64,000 nucleotides of DNA from Symmachiella macrocystis (GTDB lineage: Bacteria > Planctomycetota > Planctomycetia > Planctomycetales > Planctomycetaceae), in the NCBI RefSeq assembly GCF_007860075.1, contig NZ_SJPP01000001.1, positions 4,437,490 through 4,501,489 on the forward strand, given 5' to 3'. Every line of letters begins with the position of its first letter. Positions within the stretch are counted from its first letter, which is position 1. Positions 1 to 9,808 of the stretch are shown one piece after another. The position numbers and the translations under genes are program-made. The notes under the pieces are model-generated. The model worked only from the letters and a program-made list of their open reading frames with translations. It was not told where the DNA came from and did no database searches.

Positions 1-287
1 CGCAATTGTTCAACCAACCGGTCGACGTCGGCGACCTCCGGTTCGTGTGAGATATCCGCCACGTGGATTGATTTGATATCCTGAGCGGCGAGTCGCTGCT
101 GAATTTCTGCCAACATCCCGTTGCGGCATAAGGTCTGTGATCCCACAACCACAAAAGCTCGCTGTCCCAGCCCGCGGGCCAATTCGCCGACTTCGGCGCG
201 ACGTCCCCAGCCAAAACAAATTTGCGCAGGTGTCAGCAGATTGTACGAGAGGGAATTCAACAACTTGGCGGACTCCTGTTTTAGCAT
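1..287 (-). CDS. Iron-containing alcohol dehydrogenase family protein, N-terminal part (runs off the window)
   Basis: Read on the minus strand from an ATG at 287, an open frame of 95 codons runs off the left edge. It begins MLKQESAKLLNSLSYNLLTP and continues with AQICFGWGRRAEVGELARGL and a hydrophobic strand RAFVVVGSQTL. This is the layout of the N-terminal NAD(P)-binding half of iron-type alcohol dehydrogenases and maleylacetate reductases: a short leader, then P..I.FG.G....L, then a Rossmann-like strand. The His ligands for the metal lie further on and are outside the window, so substrate and metal cannot be judged. It is divergent from the KtrA gene, with 193 bp between the two starts. The family call rests on pattern recognition of the N-terminus only. 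Confidence 0.72.
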   Translation of the reverse strand, partial: MLKQESAKLLNSLSYNLLTPAQICFGWGRRAEVGELARGLGQRAFVVVGSQTLCRNGMLAEIQQRLAAQDIKSIHVADISHEPEVADVDRLVEQL

Positions 288-480
288 TGAGGCACGCTGT
301 GTACGGTCAGCCGAAGATCACCGACTGTTGATCGTCGGTTGTACGTTGTTTCATACACGCAATTCCACCCCGGAGACAAGCAGCCCATAGTTGGAATTGT
401 GTTTCAGCGGTGCTACCCCCTATCATGTCTGCACGCGGGGAACGCAGGTCTAGCTTGGTCGTCGTACAGGAGAATCAACA

Positions 481-1164
481 GTGCAGCGGATTGCGATTTT
501 AGGTTTGGGACGCTTTGGAACCACGCTGGCGAAGAGCTTGGGCAAAAGTGATGTCGAAGTGATTGCGATCGATCGCAATCCGAATCTCGTCACCGCTGTA
601 AAAGACGACGTCGCCTTGGCCGTTCGGCTCGATTCCACCGACGAAGAAGCCCTGCTCAGCCAGGACGTGCAAAATTGCGATGTTTGCGTCGTTGCTATCG
701 GCGAAAACTTTGAAGGAGCGCTACTGACGACGGCGACTCTGAAGAAAATCGGTGCCAAGCGGATCATCTGCCGTGCGCAAACAACGACGCATGCGGAAAT
801 CTTTCAAAGCATCGGGGCCGATGACATCGTGCAACCCGAAATTGAAACCGGCAACAGCCTGGCCCGTCGCTTAGCCAATCCGCAGTTCCAGGACCTGATC
901 GAACTGGCTGAAGGGTACAGCCTGATCGACATCCGCTGTCCGGTTGAGTTTCGCGGCAAGACGTTGTCGCAACTGCAACTGCGGACAGAATATCAGGTGA
1001 ACCTTGTTGCTTTAAAGCGGACTGTGACGGTCCAAAAAGATGGCGAACTGATTCAAACCCTACGCATCACCAGCGTCCCCAAACCCGACGACGTCATGCA
1101 GCCCGACGACGTCCTCGTATTAGTCGGCTCCCACGAAAGCCTAGAACGCCTACCGCGAGGTTAG
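481..1164 (+). CDS. ktrA: Potassium channel regulatory protein, TrkA/KtrA family (RCK_N + RCK_C)
   Basis: This 227-residue protein has the two-domain layout of KtrA/TrkA proteins, which gate K+ transporters by binding nucleotides. Residues 1-125 are a Rossmann fold with the glycine motif ILGLGRFG and an acidic residue ending strand 2 (VIAIDRNP), which normally binds the adenosine ribose. Residues 140-225 form the RCK_C domain. The start is GTG at 481, chosen because AGGAG at 468-472 lies at good spacing. No membrane partner (KtrB/TrkH) is next to it, so the channel it regulates must be encoded elsewhere. A perfect 7-bp stem (1150-1156 with 1165-1171) straddles the stop codon, but no T-run follows, so I do not call it a terminator. 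Confidence 0.88.
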   Translation: MQRIAILGLGRFGTTLAKSLGKSDVEVIAIDRNPNLVTAVKDDVALAVRLDSTDEEALLSQDVQNCDVCVVAIGENFEGALLTTATLKKIGAKRIICRAQTTTHAEIFQSIGADDIVQPEIETGNSLARRLANPQFQDLIELAEGYSLIDIRCPVEFRGKTLSQLQLRTEYQVNLVALKRTVTVQKDGELIQTLRITSVPKPDDVMQPDDVLVLVGSHESLERLPRG

Positions 1165-1222
1165 GCGGTAGACTATAGACCTTAGACTGTAGGACTGCGC
1201 AGCTAAGCGATCATAAACAAAC

Positions 1223-1275
1223 ACTGGCCACCGGCCACTGACCACCGGCCACTACTTTCTGCCTACTGCCTACTC
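1223..1275. repeat. Degenerate GGCCACT / GCCTACT repeat cluster
   Basis: The 12-mer CCACCGGCCACT occurs twice with a 14-bp period (1228-1239 and 1242-1253), followed by GCCTACTGCCTACT. The reverse complement of the 12-mer recurs at 5011-5022, and the 14-mer at 1262-1275 recurs inverted at 51324-51337. This is dispersed intergenic repeat DNA. Confidence 0.7.
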
Positions 1276-1278
1276 AAC

Positions 1279-1698
1279 TCACGTCCAAGCTTCATCCCAG
1301 TTTCCGTCATAAGCGGAGATGATACGGCCGGGTTCGAAGTTCACCGGGGCTTGGGCAAGAATCCGTAGCCAAACCGGGTGCCCGTTACGGGTGCCGACCA
1401 GTGAGACGTGCGGACCCAAATCGTCCGCCTCATCCACGGGCAGTGCTTGCCAGCGAAACTCGGTCACGTCGTCTAGCAATTTGTAGACGCCGTTGAGGTC
1501 GAGCGAAAAGTTGGAAGAGGTCTGCGTGCCGTCTTTAGGACCACCCACAACCTCGGTCCGGGAAGCGAAGATTGTCACCTCCCATTGCGAGTCGATCTGG
1601 TGGTAATGACAGCCCACAGGCGCGAGTACATCAAACGCGTGAATCTCTTCCGTGGCGTCGTATGTAAGGTCTTGAATCCATTGCGGAGGTTGAGTCAT
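1279..1698 (-). CDS. Hypothetical protein
   Basis: I do not recognise a named family. The protein of about 139 residues begins MTQPPQWIQDLTYDATEEIH, then has alternating beta-like stretches (GCHYHQIDSQWEVTIFASRT; FSLDLNGVYKLLDDVTEFRW; HVSLVGTRNGHPVWLRILAQ) and ends NWDEAWT. It has no signal peptide and no membrane segment, so it is probably a small soluble alpha/beta protein. An upstream in-frame GTG at 1767 would add 23 residues; I prefer the ATG at 1698 because the added leader has unusual composition, but neither start has a good ribosome site. Neighbours give no functional hint. Confidence 0.6.
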   Translation of the reverse strand: MTQPPQWIQDLTYDATEEIHAFDVLAPVGCHYHQIDSQWEVTIFASRTEVVGGPKDGTQTSSNFSLDLNGVYKLLDDVTEFRWQALPVDEADDLGPHVSLVGTRNGHPVWLRILAQAPVNFEPGRIISAYDGNWDEAWT

Positions 1699-2100
1699 CG
1701 GTGCGTTTTTCTGGAAATTGGTGGCCACAAGTCCATAGAATCGATGAAGATAATTTGCAATCGTCACGACGCCCGAAGCCCAAACGGTTCACACGCCCGC
1801 TCAACCGCCGAGTCAAATTGCTAAAACCCATCATGCCCCAAAGCGGAGGCATTTTCGATACCTGCCACTCGCTCAATAGCCGATTTCACCCAAAACCCCA
1901 TGATTGTATCAATTAGGTCGACCGCGAAGGATAGGCCCACAAATAGCGTAAAGAATCCTTAGCGCGCTCCATTCCGCTGGTCCCTAAGTTGATCAAAATA
2001 GGAGACACGAAGCGTTTACTATGAGTAGTTTTACCTATTTTCGTGAGAGCGTCCGCCGAGCCTGCGCAGTAATTTTTTGTACGGGAACTGGTTTACGACT
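1699..2100. other. Intergenic region, no gene seen
   Basis: This 402-bp gap lies between the downstream end of leuS and the start of the hypothetical gene. Short frames here have no family resemblance, and I see no hairpin followed by a T-run. It should hold the promoter of the hypothetical gene. Confidence 0.5.
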
Positions 2101-4962
2101 TCACCGCACGACAAAATTCACCATCCGCCCCGGCACAGCGATCACTTTCACCACTTTTTTGTCGCTGATTTGTTTTTGCACCGTCTCGTCGGCTTCGGCG
2201 GCGGCTTGCATCGCAGCGGGGTCTGCCTCGGCGGGGATCCGGATGATCGCCCGCTTCTTACCGTTGACCTGCACCGGGATTTCGATTTCCGACTCGACGA
2301 TCATCGCCGGATCAAATTCCGGCCACGGTGCATAGGCCAACGTTTCGCCATGCCCTAACAACTCCCACAATTCCTCAGCCAAGTGCGGCGCGAACGGGCT
2401 TAACATCAAGACGAATGCTTCCATCACCGATTGGGGACGGGAATCCTGTTGGCTGAAATGATTGGTGAATTCCATCAACCGGCTGATCGCCGTGTTAAAT
2501 GACAATTTCTCGCAGTCGTCACTGACTGCTTGAATGGTTTTATGCAAGATCCGCAATTGATCGGCGTTGGGTTCGACAGCTTGGATCGCGGGATTCAATT
2601 TGATATCTTCCGCAACATCATCGGCGATCATCCGCCAAGCTCGAGCCAAAAACCGGCTGACCCCCTCCACGCCGCTCATGTTCCAGGGCTTGGTCTGTTC
2701 CAACGGGCCCATGAACATTTCATACAACCGCAACGCATCGGCTCCATACACGTCGACGACTTCATCGGGGTTGATGACGTTGCCCCGCGATTTGGACATC
2801 TTGAACGACCGGCTTTCCACGGCAACGTCGGCGTCGTCCTTCAATACAAAATCGTTCCCCTGCTTATCAACTTGATCCATTTCCAAGCGGAAGGCGGTGA
2901 CGGTTTCGCCCGTTTGTTTGCTAACTTTCCCCTCAACGCCCTCAGGAGCATCGCGGACCATCGCGGACGATAACCAACTCCCATCAGCTGTCTGATAGGC
3001 GGTCAATTCCGCCTCGCCCAAAATCATGCCTTGGTTGACCAATCGGTCAAACGGTTCAGGGGTGGAGACATAACCGCGGTCGAACAACACTTTGTGCCAA
3101 AAACGCGCGTACAATAAGTGCAAGACCGCATGCTCGGCGCCGCCGATATACAAATCGACCGGCATCCAGAATTTTTCCAATTCCTCGCCGACGAATCGTT
3201 CGCTGTTTTTGGGATCGATGTACCGCAAGTAATACCAGCACGAGCCAGCCCATTGCGGCATGCTATTCGTTTCACGAACCAACTTCGTGCCGTCCTCAGC
3301 GGTCGAATATAACCATTCGTCACCCGCTTCGGCCAACGGTGGTTCCGGGCGTCCGTGCGGTTTGAACTCGGACATATCGGGCAACGTGACCGGCAAATCT
3401 TTGTCCTCAACAGCCCGCATCAAGCCGGTCGGGTTGCCCGCATCGTCCAACTCATGCCAGATCGGAAACGGCTCGCCCCAAAAGTGCTGCCGGCTGAACA
3501 ACCAGTCCCGCAACCGATAATTCACCGCTCCTCGGCCCAAGCCGGATGTGTTCAATTCTTCGGTGATTTTTGTTTTAAATGCCGCTGTCTCCATGCCGTC
3601 GTATGCGGCGGAATTGACGGCTGTTCCCAATCCAGCGAAGGGAAACCGTTTCTCGCCGTTGATCTCGGTTGCCAACGCGGCTTCATCGCGCGACGCCTCA
3701 TACCCCTCCGGGGGTTGGACGACGGGGCGGATTTCGATGTCGAAGGTGACGGCGAATTCCCAGTCGCGCAAGTCATGCGCCGGAACCGCCATGATCGCCC
3801 CGGTGCCGTAGCTGATCAAAACATAGTCGGCGATCCAAATCGGAATCTGTTCGCCGTTGACCGGATTGATCGCATAACTGCCGGTGAAGACGCCCGATTT
3901 CTCTTTGGCCAAATCGGTGCGATCCAAATCGCTCTTGGTCGCCGATTTGTCGCGATACGCAACAACCGCCTCGCGCTGTTCATCCGTTGCCAAGCGATCG
4001 ACAACAGGATGCTCCGGCGCTAACACCATATACGTTGCACCGTACAACGTATCGGGGCGGGTGGTATAGACCCGCAACACATCGTCCCCCGGTTCGGTCG
4101 GGAACCCGGATTTGCCGCGCGCCGTTTTCCAGGCTTCGATATCGTCGCCGATATAAAAATCGACCTCCGCCCCTTCGCTGCGGCCGATCCAATTTCGCTG
4201 TAAGGCCTTGATCGAGTCGGGCCAATTCACCTCTTCCAACTCGTTCAACAACCGCTCCGCATACGAGGTGATCCGCAACATCCATTGTCGCAACGGAATC
4301 CGCGTCACCGGATGGCCGCCCCGCTCGCTCACTCCGCCGATGACCTCTTCGTTGGCCAATACCGTTCCCAAGGCGGGACACCAATTCACCGGTGCTTCGG
4401 TTTGATAGGCCAAGCGGTTTTTGTCTTGATAACGACGGACCGCTTCGTCGCCGGCAGCGGTGATATCCTCGGGAATCGGCAACTCAGCGATCGGCCGACC
4501 GCATTGCTGTTCTTCGTCGAACCAGGTGTCGAACAATTCCAAGAAGATCCACTGCGTCCAACGAAAAAAGTCTTCGTCGGTCGTCGCCAATTCGCGGTCC
4601 CAGTCGTAGCTGAAACCCAACATTTTTAATTGGCGGCGGAAGGTACCGATGTTTTTGTAGGTCGTTTCTCGCGGATGCGTACCGGTTTTGATGGCGTGTT
4701 GCTCGGCCGGCAAGCCAAAGGCGTCCCACCCCATGGGATGCAATACCGCTTTGCCTCGCATGCGGGAATAACGACAGACAATATCAGTCGCCGTATAACC
4801 TTCCGGATGCCCCACATGTAAACCGTCTCCCGAAGGATAGGGAAACATGTCCAACACATACAATTTGGGCTGATCGGAGATTTTCGGAGCAGCAAAAGTC
4901 TTGTGCTGTTCCCAATAAGCTTGCCACTTGGGCTCAATCCGCTTGGCGTCGTAACGAGGCAT
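2101..4962 (-). CDS. leuS: Leucine--tRNA ligase
   Basis: Leucyl-tRNA synthetase charges tRNA-Leu in the cytoplasm. At 953 residues it is slightly longer than typical bacterial LeuS (about 860-880). The class I HIGH motif appears as HVGH at residues 49-52 inside [20 protein letters not shown]. The second signature [15 protein letters not shown] lies near residue 719. Between them is the CP1 editing insertion, with [20 protein letters not shown]. The C-terminal part holds the anticodon-binding helices and the small LeuS tail ([19 protein letters not shown]). The start [20 protein letters not shown] fits the family N-terminus exactly. It is preceded by a repeat-rich 195-bp gap, so it is probably transcribed separately from tatD. 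Confidence 0.98.
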   Translation of the reverse strand: MPRYDAKRIEPKWQAYWEQHKTFAAPKISDQPKLYVLDMFPYPSGDGLHVGHPEGYTATDIVCRYSRMRGKAVLHPMGWDAFGLPAEQHAIKTGTHPRETTYKNIGTFRRQLKMLGFSYDWDRELATTDEDFFRWTQWIFLELFDTWFDEEQQCGRPIAELPIPEDITAAGDEAVRRYQDKNRLAYQTEAPVNWCPALGTVLANEEVIGGVSERGGHPVTRIPLRQWMLRITSYAERLLNELEEVNWPDSIKALQRNWIGRSEGAEVDFYIGDDIEAWKTARGKSGFPTEPGDDVLRVYTTRPDTLYGATYMVLAPEHPVVDRLATDEQREAVVAYRDKSATKSDLDRTDLAKEKSGVFTGSYAINPVNGEQIPIWIADYVLISYGTGAIMAVPAHDLRDWEFAVTFDIEIRPVVQPPEGYEASRDEAALATEINGEKRFPFAGLGTAVNSAAYDGMETAAFKTKITEELNTSGLGRGAVNYRLRDWLFSRQHFWGEPFPIWHELDDAGNPTGLMRAVEDKDLPVTLPDMSEFKPHGRPEPPLAEAGDEWLYSTAEDGTKLVRETNSMPQWAGSCWYYLRYIDPKNSERFVGEELEKFWMPVDLYIGGAEHAVLHLLYARFWHKVLFDRGYVSTPEPFDRLVNQGMILGEAELTAYQTADGSWLSSAMVRDAPEGVEGKVSKQTGETVTAFRLEMDQVDKQGNDFVLKDDADVAVESRSFKMSKSRGNVINPDEVVDVYGADALRLYEMFMGPLEQTKPWNMSGVEGVSRFLARAWRMIADDVAEDIKLNPAIQAVEPNADQLRILHKTIQAVSDDCEKLSFNTAISRLMEFTNHFSQQDSRPQSVMEAFVLMLSPFAPHLAEELWELLGHGETLAYAPWPEFDPAMIVESEIEIPVQVNGKKRAIIRIPAEADPAAMQAAAEADETVQKQISDKKVVKVIAVPGRMVNFVVR

Positions 4963-4997
4963 GGTATTTAGTTGGAACGTGAATTGGGTGGATGAAA

Positions 4998-5163
4998 GTA
5001 GCCAGTGGCGAGTGGCCGGTGGCCAGAAAAATATTCGTAGGTCAGGCTCCTGCCTGACATTCTGTGGATTTGATCATCGATCGGTAAATTCGTCAAACGG
5101 AAGCCTAACCGACACGCTGACATCGTTTACTGGCCACTAGCCACCGACCACTGGCCACTAACC
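4998..5163. repeat. Palindromic intergenic element between tatD and leuS
   Basis: About 30 bp of AGTGGCC-type repeats at 4998-5026 are matched by inverted, imperfect copies at 5130-5163. Between them is a perfect hairpin: GTCAGGC (5041-5047), loop TCCT, GCCTGAC (5052-5058). The 12-mer at 5011-5022 is the reverse complement of the unit repeated at 1228-1253. The arrangement resembles a small non-coding mobile or REP-like element. Confidence 0.55.
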
Positions 5164-5943
5164 AAGCTCCAGCCCGAAGAGTTGACACGCGTTGCGGGTG
5201 GTAAGTTCGCCGAAGGCTTCGGGCGTCATGCCGTGCACCTCCGCTAGGCAGGCGGCTGTGTAGCGGACATAGCTCGGTTCGTTACGTTTGCCCCGTCTTG
5301 GCGTGGGCGCCAAATACGGGGCATCGGTTTCTACCAAAATGCGATCGAGGGGAATCTCTTTGGCCAAGTCTCGCAGGTTGGCGGCTTTCTTAAAAGTCAC
5401 CATCCCCGAAAACGAAATGTGCATCCCCATTTCCAGGCAGGCTCGTGCAGTCTCCAGGTCATCACAAAACGAATGCATCACCCCGACCAAGAGTCCCTCG
5501 GCAGCAGCGATTTTGAGCTGTTCCAAGACCTCGGCGGACGCGTCGCGGCAATGGACGATGAACGGCAGGTTCTTCTGGCGAGCGAACGCCATGTGTTGTT
5601 GAAAGTGTTCGACTTGCAGGTCGAGTGGAGCATAGTCCCAATAGCGGTCCAAACCGGTTTCGCCGATCCCGACCACGCGGGGGTGGTCGGCCAATGCTTG
5701 GATCGCCTCCCAGTCCCCCGGTGCGACTTCGTGCACGTAATTGGGCTGAATGCCGACCACGGCATAAACGTTGGGGTATTTTTCCGCCAATTCGACAGCA
5801 GCGCGGCTGGTGGAAAGGGTCAGGCCAATGGTGAGGATTGCCTGCAAACCCGCTTCGGTCGCGCGGGCCACGATCTCGTCGCGATCCGGCTCAAAGGCCT
5901 CTTCGTCCAGATGGGCGTGCGTGTCGATGAGCGACATGGGCAT
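5158..5943 (-). CDS. TatD family metal-dependent DNase/hydrolase
   Basis: The 261-residue protein has the full TatD (YcfH/TatD amidohydrolase-fold) signature. The HxH metal site is DTHAHLD near residue 10, followed by GIGETGLDRYWDY (metal-bridging Glu), PFIVHCRDAS and VMHSFCDD (His ligands) and ETDAPYLAP (catalytic Asp). The family cuts DNA as a 3'-5' exonuclease or deoxyribonuclease and acts in the cytoplasm. Its ATG overlaps the stop codon of the upstream gene as TAATG at 5941-5945, which implies translational coupling. A second in-frame ATG lies at 5937. The gene is the last of the run continuing from nuoN. Confidence 0.93.
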   Translation of the reverse strand: MPMSLIDTHAHLDEEAFEPDRDEIVARATEAGLQAILTIGLTLSTSRAAVELAEKYPNVYAVVGIQPNYVHEVAPGDWEAIQALADHPRVVGIGETGLDRYWDYAPLDLQVEHFQQHMAFARQKNLPFIVHCRDASAEVLEQLKIAAAEGLLVGVMHSFCDDLETARACLEMGMHISFSGMVTFKKAANLRDLAKEIPLDRILVETDAPYLAPTPRRGKRNEPSYVRYTAACLAEVHGMTPEAFGELTTRNACQLFGLELG

Positions 5944-6383
5944 TACGTGGAACTATCCGCGGTCCGCGCAGCTGCGAGTTCCGACAACGTGTCCAAATGT
6001 TGCTTCGCTTGCGGAGCGATCACATTGAGCAGCGCCTGCGCTTCGGAATCGCTTGCGCAATCCTTGAGTGCTTGTTCGAGATCGGAAATCAATTCCCGCT
6101 GTTCTTGAATCAACTCATCCAGCAAGTAGTCGAGGCTGACGTAATGTAAGTCCGTGTATTCCGTGGGGTACGTGCCAAATTCAATAAACACGCCCCGCTC
6201 GGTCAACAGGTCTGAGATTTCATGAACCTGCTCTTGCTGCTCGGCAACCAATCGGGCGATGGTGGGATACTCTTCCGCATGCTCGTCGCTGCTCCAGGGC
6301 CAACACTCACCGGCGTACTGCAACAGGCCGCGGAGAATGCGGATCAAGACTTCGTTCAAGCAGGTGTTTTGTTGTTCGGGCAT
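5943..6383 (-). CDS. Hypothetical helical protein downstream of nuoN
   Basis: I cannot name this family. The 146 residues are predicted to be almost all helical: CLNEVLIRILRGLLQYAGEC, then a stretch with PTIARLVAEQQEQVHEISDL, a turn GVFIEFGTYPTEYTDLHYVS, then LDYLLDELIQEQRELISDLE and a final helix. The length and four long amphipathic helices resemble ferritin-like or hemerythrin-like bundles, but I do not see a clear E..ExxH metal motif. It lies 56 bp after nuoN on the same strand and shares TAATG with tatD, so it is probably part of the transcript. No signal peptide is visible. Confidence 0.7.
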   Translation of the reverse strand: MPEQQNTCLNEVLIRILRGLLQYAGECWPWSSDEHAEEYPTIARLVAEQQEQVHEISDLLTERGVFIEFGTYPTEYTDLHYVSLDYLLDELIQEQRELISDLEQALKDCASDSEAQALLNVIAPQAKQHLDTLSELAAARTADSST

Positions 6384-6439
6384 AGGGAAGATGGCTTCAG
6401 GATCGGTTTTGCAAATACACCGTCATCGGAGGGGCAAGC

Positions 6440-8092
6440 TTAAGGGACGATGCCCGAAAATAACATCGTGGAAACATGCTCAGCAGCCTCATAAACCGGA
6501 GCAATGAAGATTGTTCCGGCGACCATCACACAAACCGCCAGAAAAGCGACGTATGCTCCTCGTTTGGAAACCAACGGCACTTCGGCAATCCGCGCGGAGT
6601 CCTTGGCGGGGGCAATCCACATCACTCTCAGGACATTCAGATAATAGAACAGGCTGAAAACAGTGTTGAGCACGCCCAGTAAGAACACAGCATACATGAT
6701 CGGCTGATACTGAGCGGCATCGAACAGGGCAGCAAAAATGACAAATTTCCCAATAAACCCACCTGTGGGAGGAATGCCGACCAGGCTGAACAAGCAGATC
6801 AGCATGCCGACGGCCAACATCGGAGAAGTTTTGGACATGCCAGCGTAATCGGCGATCTCTTCGCTATAGATCTCATTGCGGATCAGTGCCACGATTCCAA
6901 ATGCCCCGAGATTCATCAACACATACACAACCAGATAGTACAACAGTCCTTCGATTGCGAGACTCGCATTGGTGTTAGCAGTGGCCGCATCACCGGGGGC
7001 ATTCAGGAAAATCATCATGGCCGAAACAGCCATCAGCATGTAGCCGGCATGGGCGATTGTGGAATACGCCAGCAACCGTTTCATGTTGGTTTGACTGTAG
7101 GCGGCTAGGTTCCCGAACGTGGATGTGATTGCCGCCACGAATCCCAGTACGACGCCGATCTGCATATTGAACTGTTGAAGTGCTTCGGGATTGTCGGCGG
7201 ACGGTCCCACCAAGGCCAGACAGAATCGCACCAATAAAGCGAAGGCAGCTGCCTTGGACGCTACGGAAAGAAACCCAGCGACTTCAGCTGAGGCCCCTTC
7301 AAATGCGTCCGGACACCAGAAGTGGAATGGGAATATCGACAATTTGAATGCCAAACCAATCAGGATCATCACGACGGCCAAGGTCAATGTGGTGATCGCG
7401 GCGCCGGTCATCAGGTTGGGATCGGCTGCGATTTTTGCCATCTGCATTGCCATATCTGGAAAATAAGCCGTCCCCAGCATCCCCGACAGCAGGCTGATTC
7501 CATAGAGCATCACTCCGGCCGCACCGCCGCCGTAAACGACGTATTTCAGGGCCGCTTCGCTAGCCGTCTTGCGGCCTTTGAGGAATCCGACCATGACGTA
7601 ACTGGGCACACTGGTCGTCTCGATTGCCAGAAAGAGCATCAGCATGTGATTCGCCGAAGCCATCATCATCATGCCCAGCGTCGCACCCATGAGTAGTATG
7701 TAAAAATCAGGCCCATCTTCGCGATCAGGAATGCCGCTCAGCAGCGTCAGCCAGACGACAATAAACACCGCAGCCAACAGCAAAAGCCGAAAGAATCCGG
7801 TGAAAGGGTCAAAGACCAGCAATCCCGTGAACAATTCTCGGGAGTAAATACCGTCCGCGTCGCTCATTAGCTGTGATTGAGTCGCGACCGAAAGAACAAA
7901 GGCGGCAACGATACCGATCATCGTCAATCCGGCCGGGGAGACAATCCCCCCCTTGCGGTCGACGTTGAACAGTCGGGCGAACAACAGCAACACAATCGTG
8001 GCGCAGACCGCTAACTCGGGAGAAAACGCCCACAGCGAATTCCCCGTGTCGGTGTAAATGTGGTTAACTAAGTCTTCGATTTTGATATTCAT
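6440..8092 (-). CDS. nuoN: NADH-quinone oxidoreductase subunit N
   Basis: NuoN is one of the three antiporter-like proton-pumping subunits in the membrane arm of complex I. The 550-residue protein has about 14 hydrophobic segments. It carries the family motif GLAFKLSIFPFHFWCPDAFEG, with the lysine of the proton channel, and later GNLAAYSQTNMKRLLAYSTI with a further conserved Lys. C-terminal GIPPTGGFIGKF is also typical. It lies last in the nuo gene order, 56 bp after nuoM. The hydrophilic start MNIKIEDLVNHIYTDTG precedes the first helix, slightly longer than in E. coli NuoN (485 residues). Confidence 0.96.
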   Translation of the reverse strand: MNIKIEDLVNHIYTDTGNSLWAFSPELAVCATIVLLLFARLFNVDRKGGIVSPAGLTMIGIVAAFVLSVATQSQLMSDADGIYSRELFTGLLVFDPFTGFFRLLLLAAVFIVVWLTLLSGIPDREDGPDFYILLMGATLGMMMMASANHMLMLFLAIETTSVPSYVMVGFLKGRKTASEAALKYVVYGGGAAGVMLYGISLLSGMLGTAYFPDMAMQMAKIAADPNLMTGAAITTLTLAVVMILIGLAFKLSIFPFHFWCPDAFEGASAEVAGFLSVASKAAAFALLVRFCLALVGPSADNPEALQQFNMQIGVVLGFVAAITSTFGNLAAYSQTNMKRLLAYSTIAHAGYMLMAVSAMMIFLNAPGDAATANTNASLAIEGLLYYLVVYVLMNLGAFGIVALIRNEIYSEEIADYAGMSKTSPMLAVGMLICLFSLVGIPPTGGFIGKFVIFAALFDAAQYQPIMYAVFLLGVLNTVFSLFYYLNVLRVMWIAPAKDSARIAEVPLVSKRGAYVAFLAVCVMVAGTIFIAPVYEAAEHVSTMLFSGIVP

Positions 8093-8148
8093 GAATCACA
8101 AACTCAAGTCGATCGGTGGCTGTCGGCAGAGTGACATGCGATCAGACG

Positions 8149-9735
8149 TTATTTGATCAATTGAGTGACAGCTTCCACAGACGATTGCGCGGTGGCCGAC
8201 AGGTTGTCGACCAACAACGTGGTTGACGACCGCATGAGACCGAAAATCGACTCAGGATAGACACCCAACACAATGGCGAACACTAACAACGTCACAGCCA
8301 CCGAAATCTCGCGCCCGTTCATGGGCGTAATCTCTTCGGCATGCGGGCCTTTGTATTCCGGGCCAAGATAAACTCGTTGAATGGCCCACAGTATGTAGCC
8401 GGCCGTCAGGATCACCCCCGCAGCGGCGATGATTGCAATCAAGGGGCTGAAATTCCAGGCGCTCAACACGGTGAAGACTTCGCCCGGAAATCCGCACAGT
8501 CCGGGAAGTCCCAAACCAGCGAAGAAAATTCCCGCTGCCAACCCGCCGTACAGCGGCATCAAGGCCATCAGTCCGCCGAATTTGTTCAGATCCCGATGGT
8601 GCACGCGATCGTAAATTACGCCCACCATAAAGAACATGCCGGCGGAAGAAACGCCGTGTCCGATCATTTGGAACATCGCACCGTTAATGCCCATGTTCCA
8701 GTAATCCTTGCCGATCGTGGTGCCGTCGGTGATTTTCCACACGGCGATTCCCAGGATCACATATCCCATGTGGCTGACCGAACTGTAAGCCACGAGTCGT
8801 TTGAAGTCGGTTTGGGCCATCGCGGCAAATGCCCCGTAGATGATGCTGCCCGCTCCAATTAAGACCAGCACATAAGCGGCGACCTGCGCCCCTTCGGGAC
8901 AAATCGGAAAGGCGATCCGCAAGATGCCGTAGCCACCCATTTTCAACAACACACCGGCCAAAATCATACTGATCGGCGTCGGAGCTTCGACGTGCGCGTC
9001 GGGCAACCAAGTGTGAAAGGGAATGGTGGGAACTTTGATCGCAAATCCGACAAACAGCAGCCAGAATGCAATCAATTGCATTGTGCCGTCGAATTCAATC
9101 CCGGCGATTTTGCCTTGGCCGATTTCATGCAGACGCAAGATGTCGAACGTCGATGCGTCTCCAGCAGCCGCACTGCCGAAGTAGAACATCAACATGGCGA
9201 TGAACATCAACACGCCGCCGAAGAGTGTGTAGAGGAAAAACTTGATGGCCGCATATTCCCGCCGTGGCCCGCCCCACACACCGATCAAGAAGTACATCGG
9301 CAGCAACATGACTTCCCAGAAGACATAGAACAGGAAGAAGTCGAGCGCCATAAACACGCCCAACATGCCTGTTTCCAACAGCAGGAACAAAATCAAATAG
9401 CCTTTGACCTGCTTTTTAATGCTCCAGGAGGCCAACATCGCCAGCACGGAGATGAAGCTCGTCAGTAGGACCAATGGCATACTGATACCGTCGATCCCCA
9501 ACTGATAGTTGATATTCCAGGCACCGATCCAGGTCTTGCTGACCTGCATCTGCATCTCACCGATGGCCGGGTCGAATGCGTTGAGTAGGAATAACGTGAG
9601 CACGAATGTGACACCTGTCACAAACAACGTGAACACCCGCATGCCTTCTTCGGCTTCTTTGGGGAAGAAACTCAACAGGATCGCGCCCAAAGTCGGTGCG
9701 AAGATGATCGCCGATAGCAGGAATGAATCACTCAT
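8149..9735 (-). CDS. nuoM: NADH-quinone oxidoreductase subunit M
   Basis: NuoM is the middle antiporter-like subunit of complex I. The 528 residues hold about 14 membrane helices. Diagnostic stretches are LGIDGISMPLVLLT, FYVFWEVMLLPMYFLIGVWG with the conserved helix-5 Glu, FAIKVPTIPFHTWLPDAHVE with the channel Lys, TDFKRLVAYSSVSHMGYV and LPGLCGFPGEV. Length is close to E. coli NuoM (509). Gaps to nuoL (73 bp) and nuoN (56 bp) fit a single operon on the minus strand. Confidence 0.97.
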   Translation of the reverse strand: MSDSFLLSAIIFAPTLGAILLSFFPKEAEEGMRVFTLFVTGVTFVLTLFLLNAFDPAIGEMQMQVSKTWIGAWNINYQLGIDGISMPLVLLTSFISVLAMLASWSIKKQVKGYLILFLLLETGMLGVFMALDFFLFYVFWEVMLLPMYFLIGVWGGPRREYAAIKFFLYTLFGGVLMFIAMLMFYFGSAAAGDASTFDILRLHEIGQGKIAGIEFDGTMQLIAFWLLFVGFAIKVPTIPFHTWLPDAHVEAPTPISMILAGVLLKMGGYGILRIAFPICPEGAQVAAYVLVLIGAGSIIYGAFAAMAQTDFKRLVAYSSVSHMGYVILGIAVWKITDGTTIGKDYWNMGINGAMFQMIGHGVSSAGMFFMVGVIYDRVHHRDLNKFGGLMALMPLYGGLAAGIFFAGLGLPGLCGFPGEVFTVLSAWNFSPLIAIIAAAGVILTAGYILWAIQRVYLGPEYKGPHAEEITPMNGREISVAVTLLVFAIVLGVYPESIFGLMRSSTTLLVDNLSATAQSSVEAVTQLIK

Positions 9736-9808
9736 TGTTTCAATGAACTCAACTGTCGAAGAGAGGTTGTCACACTCTGTATTTGAAAAATGCCCAATAT
9801 CGTCCGAA

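Noticed and set aside
1150-1171. Terminator after ktrA
   Set aside because: The perfect 7-bp stem straddles the stop codon and no T-run follows, so it is not called a terminator.
3355-4023. 222-codon open frame on the plus strand inside leuS
   Set aside because: It is antisense to a conserved LeuS region, has Arg- and Gly-rich composition expected from the complement of a GC-rich gene, and no family resemblance.
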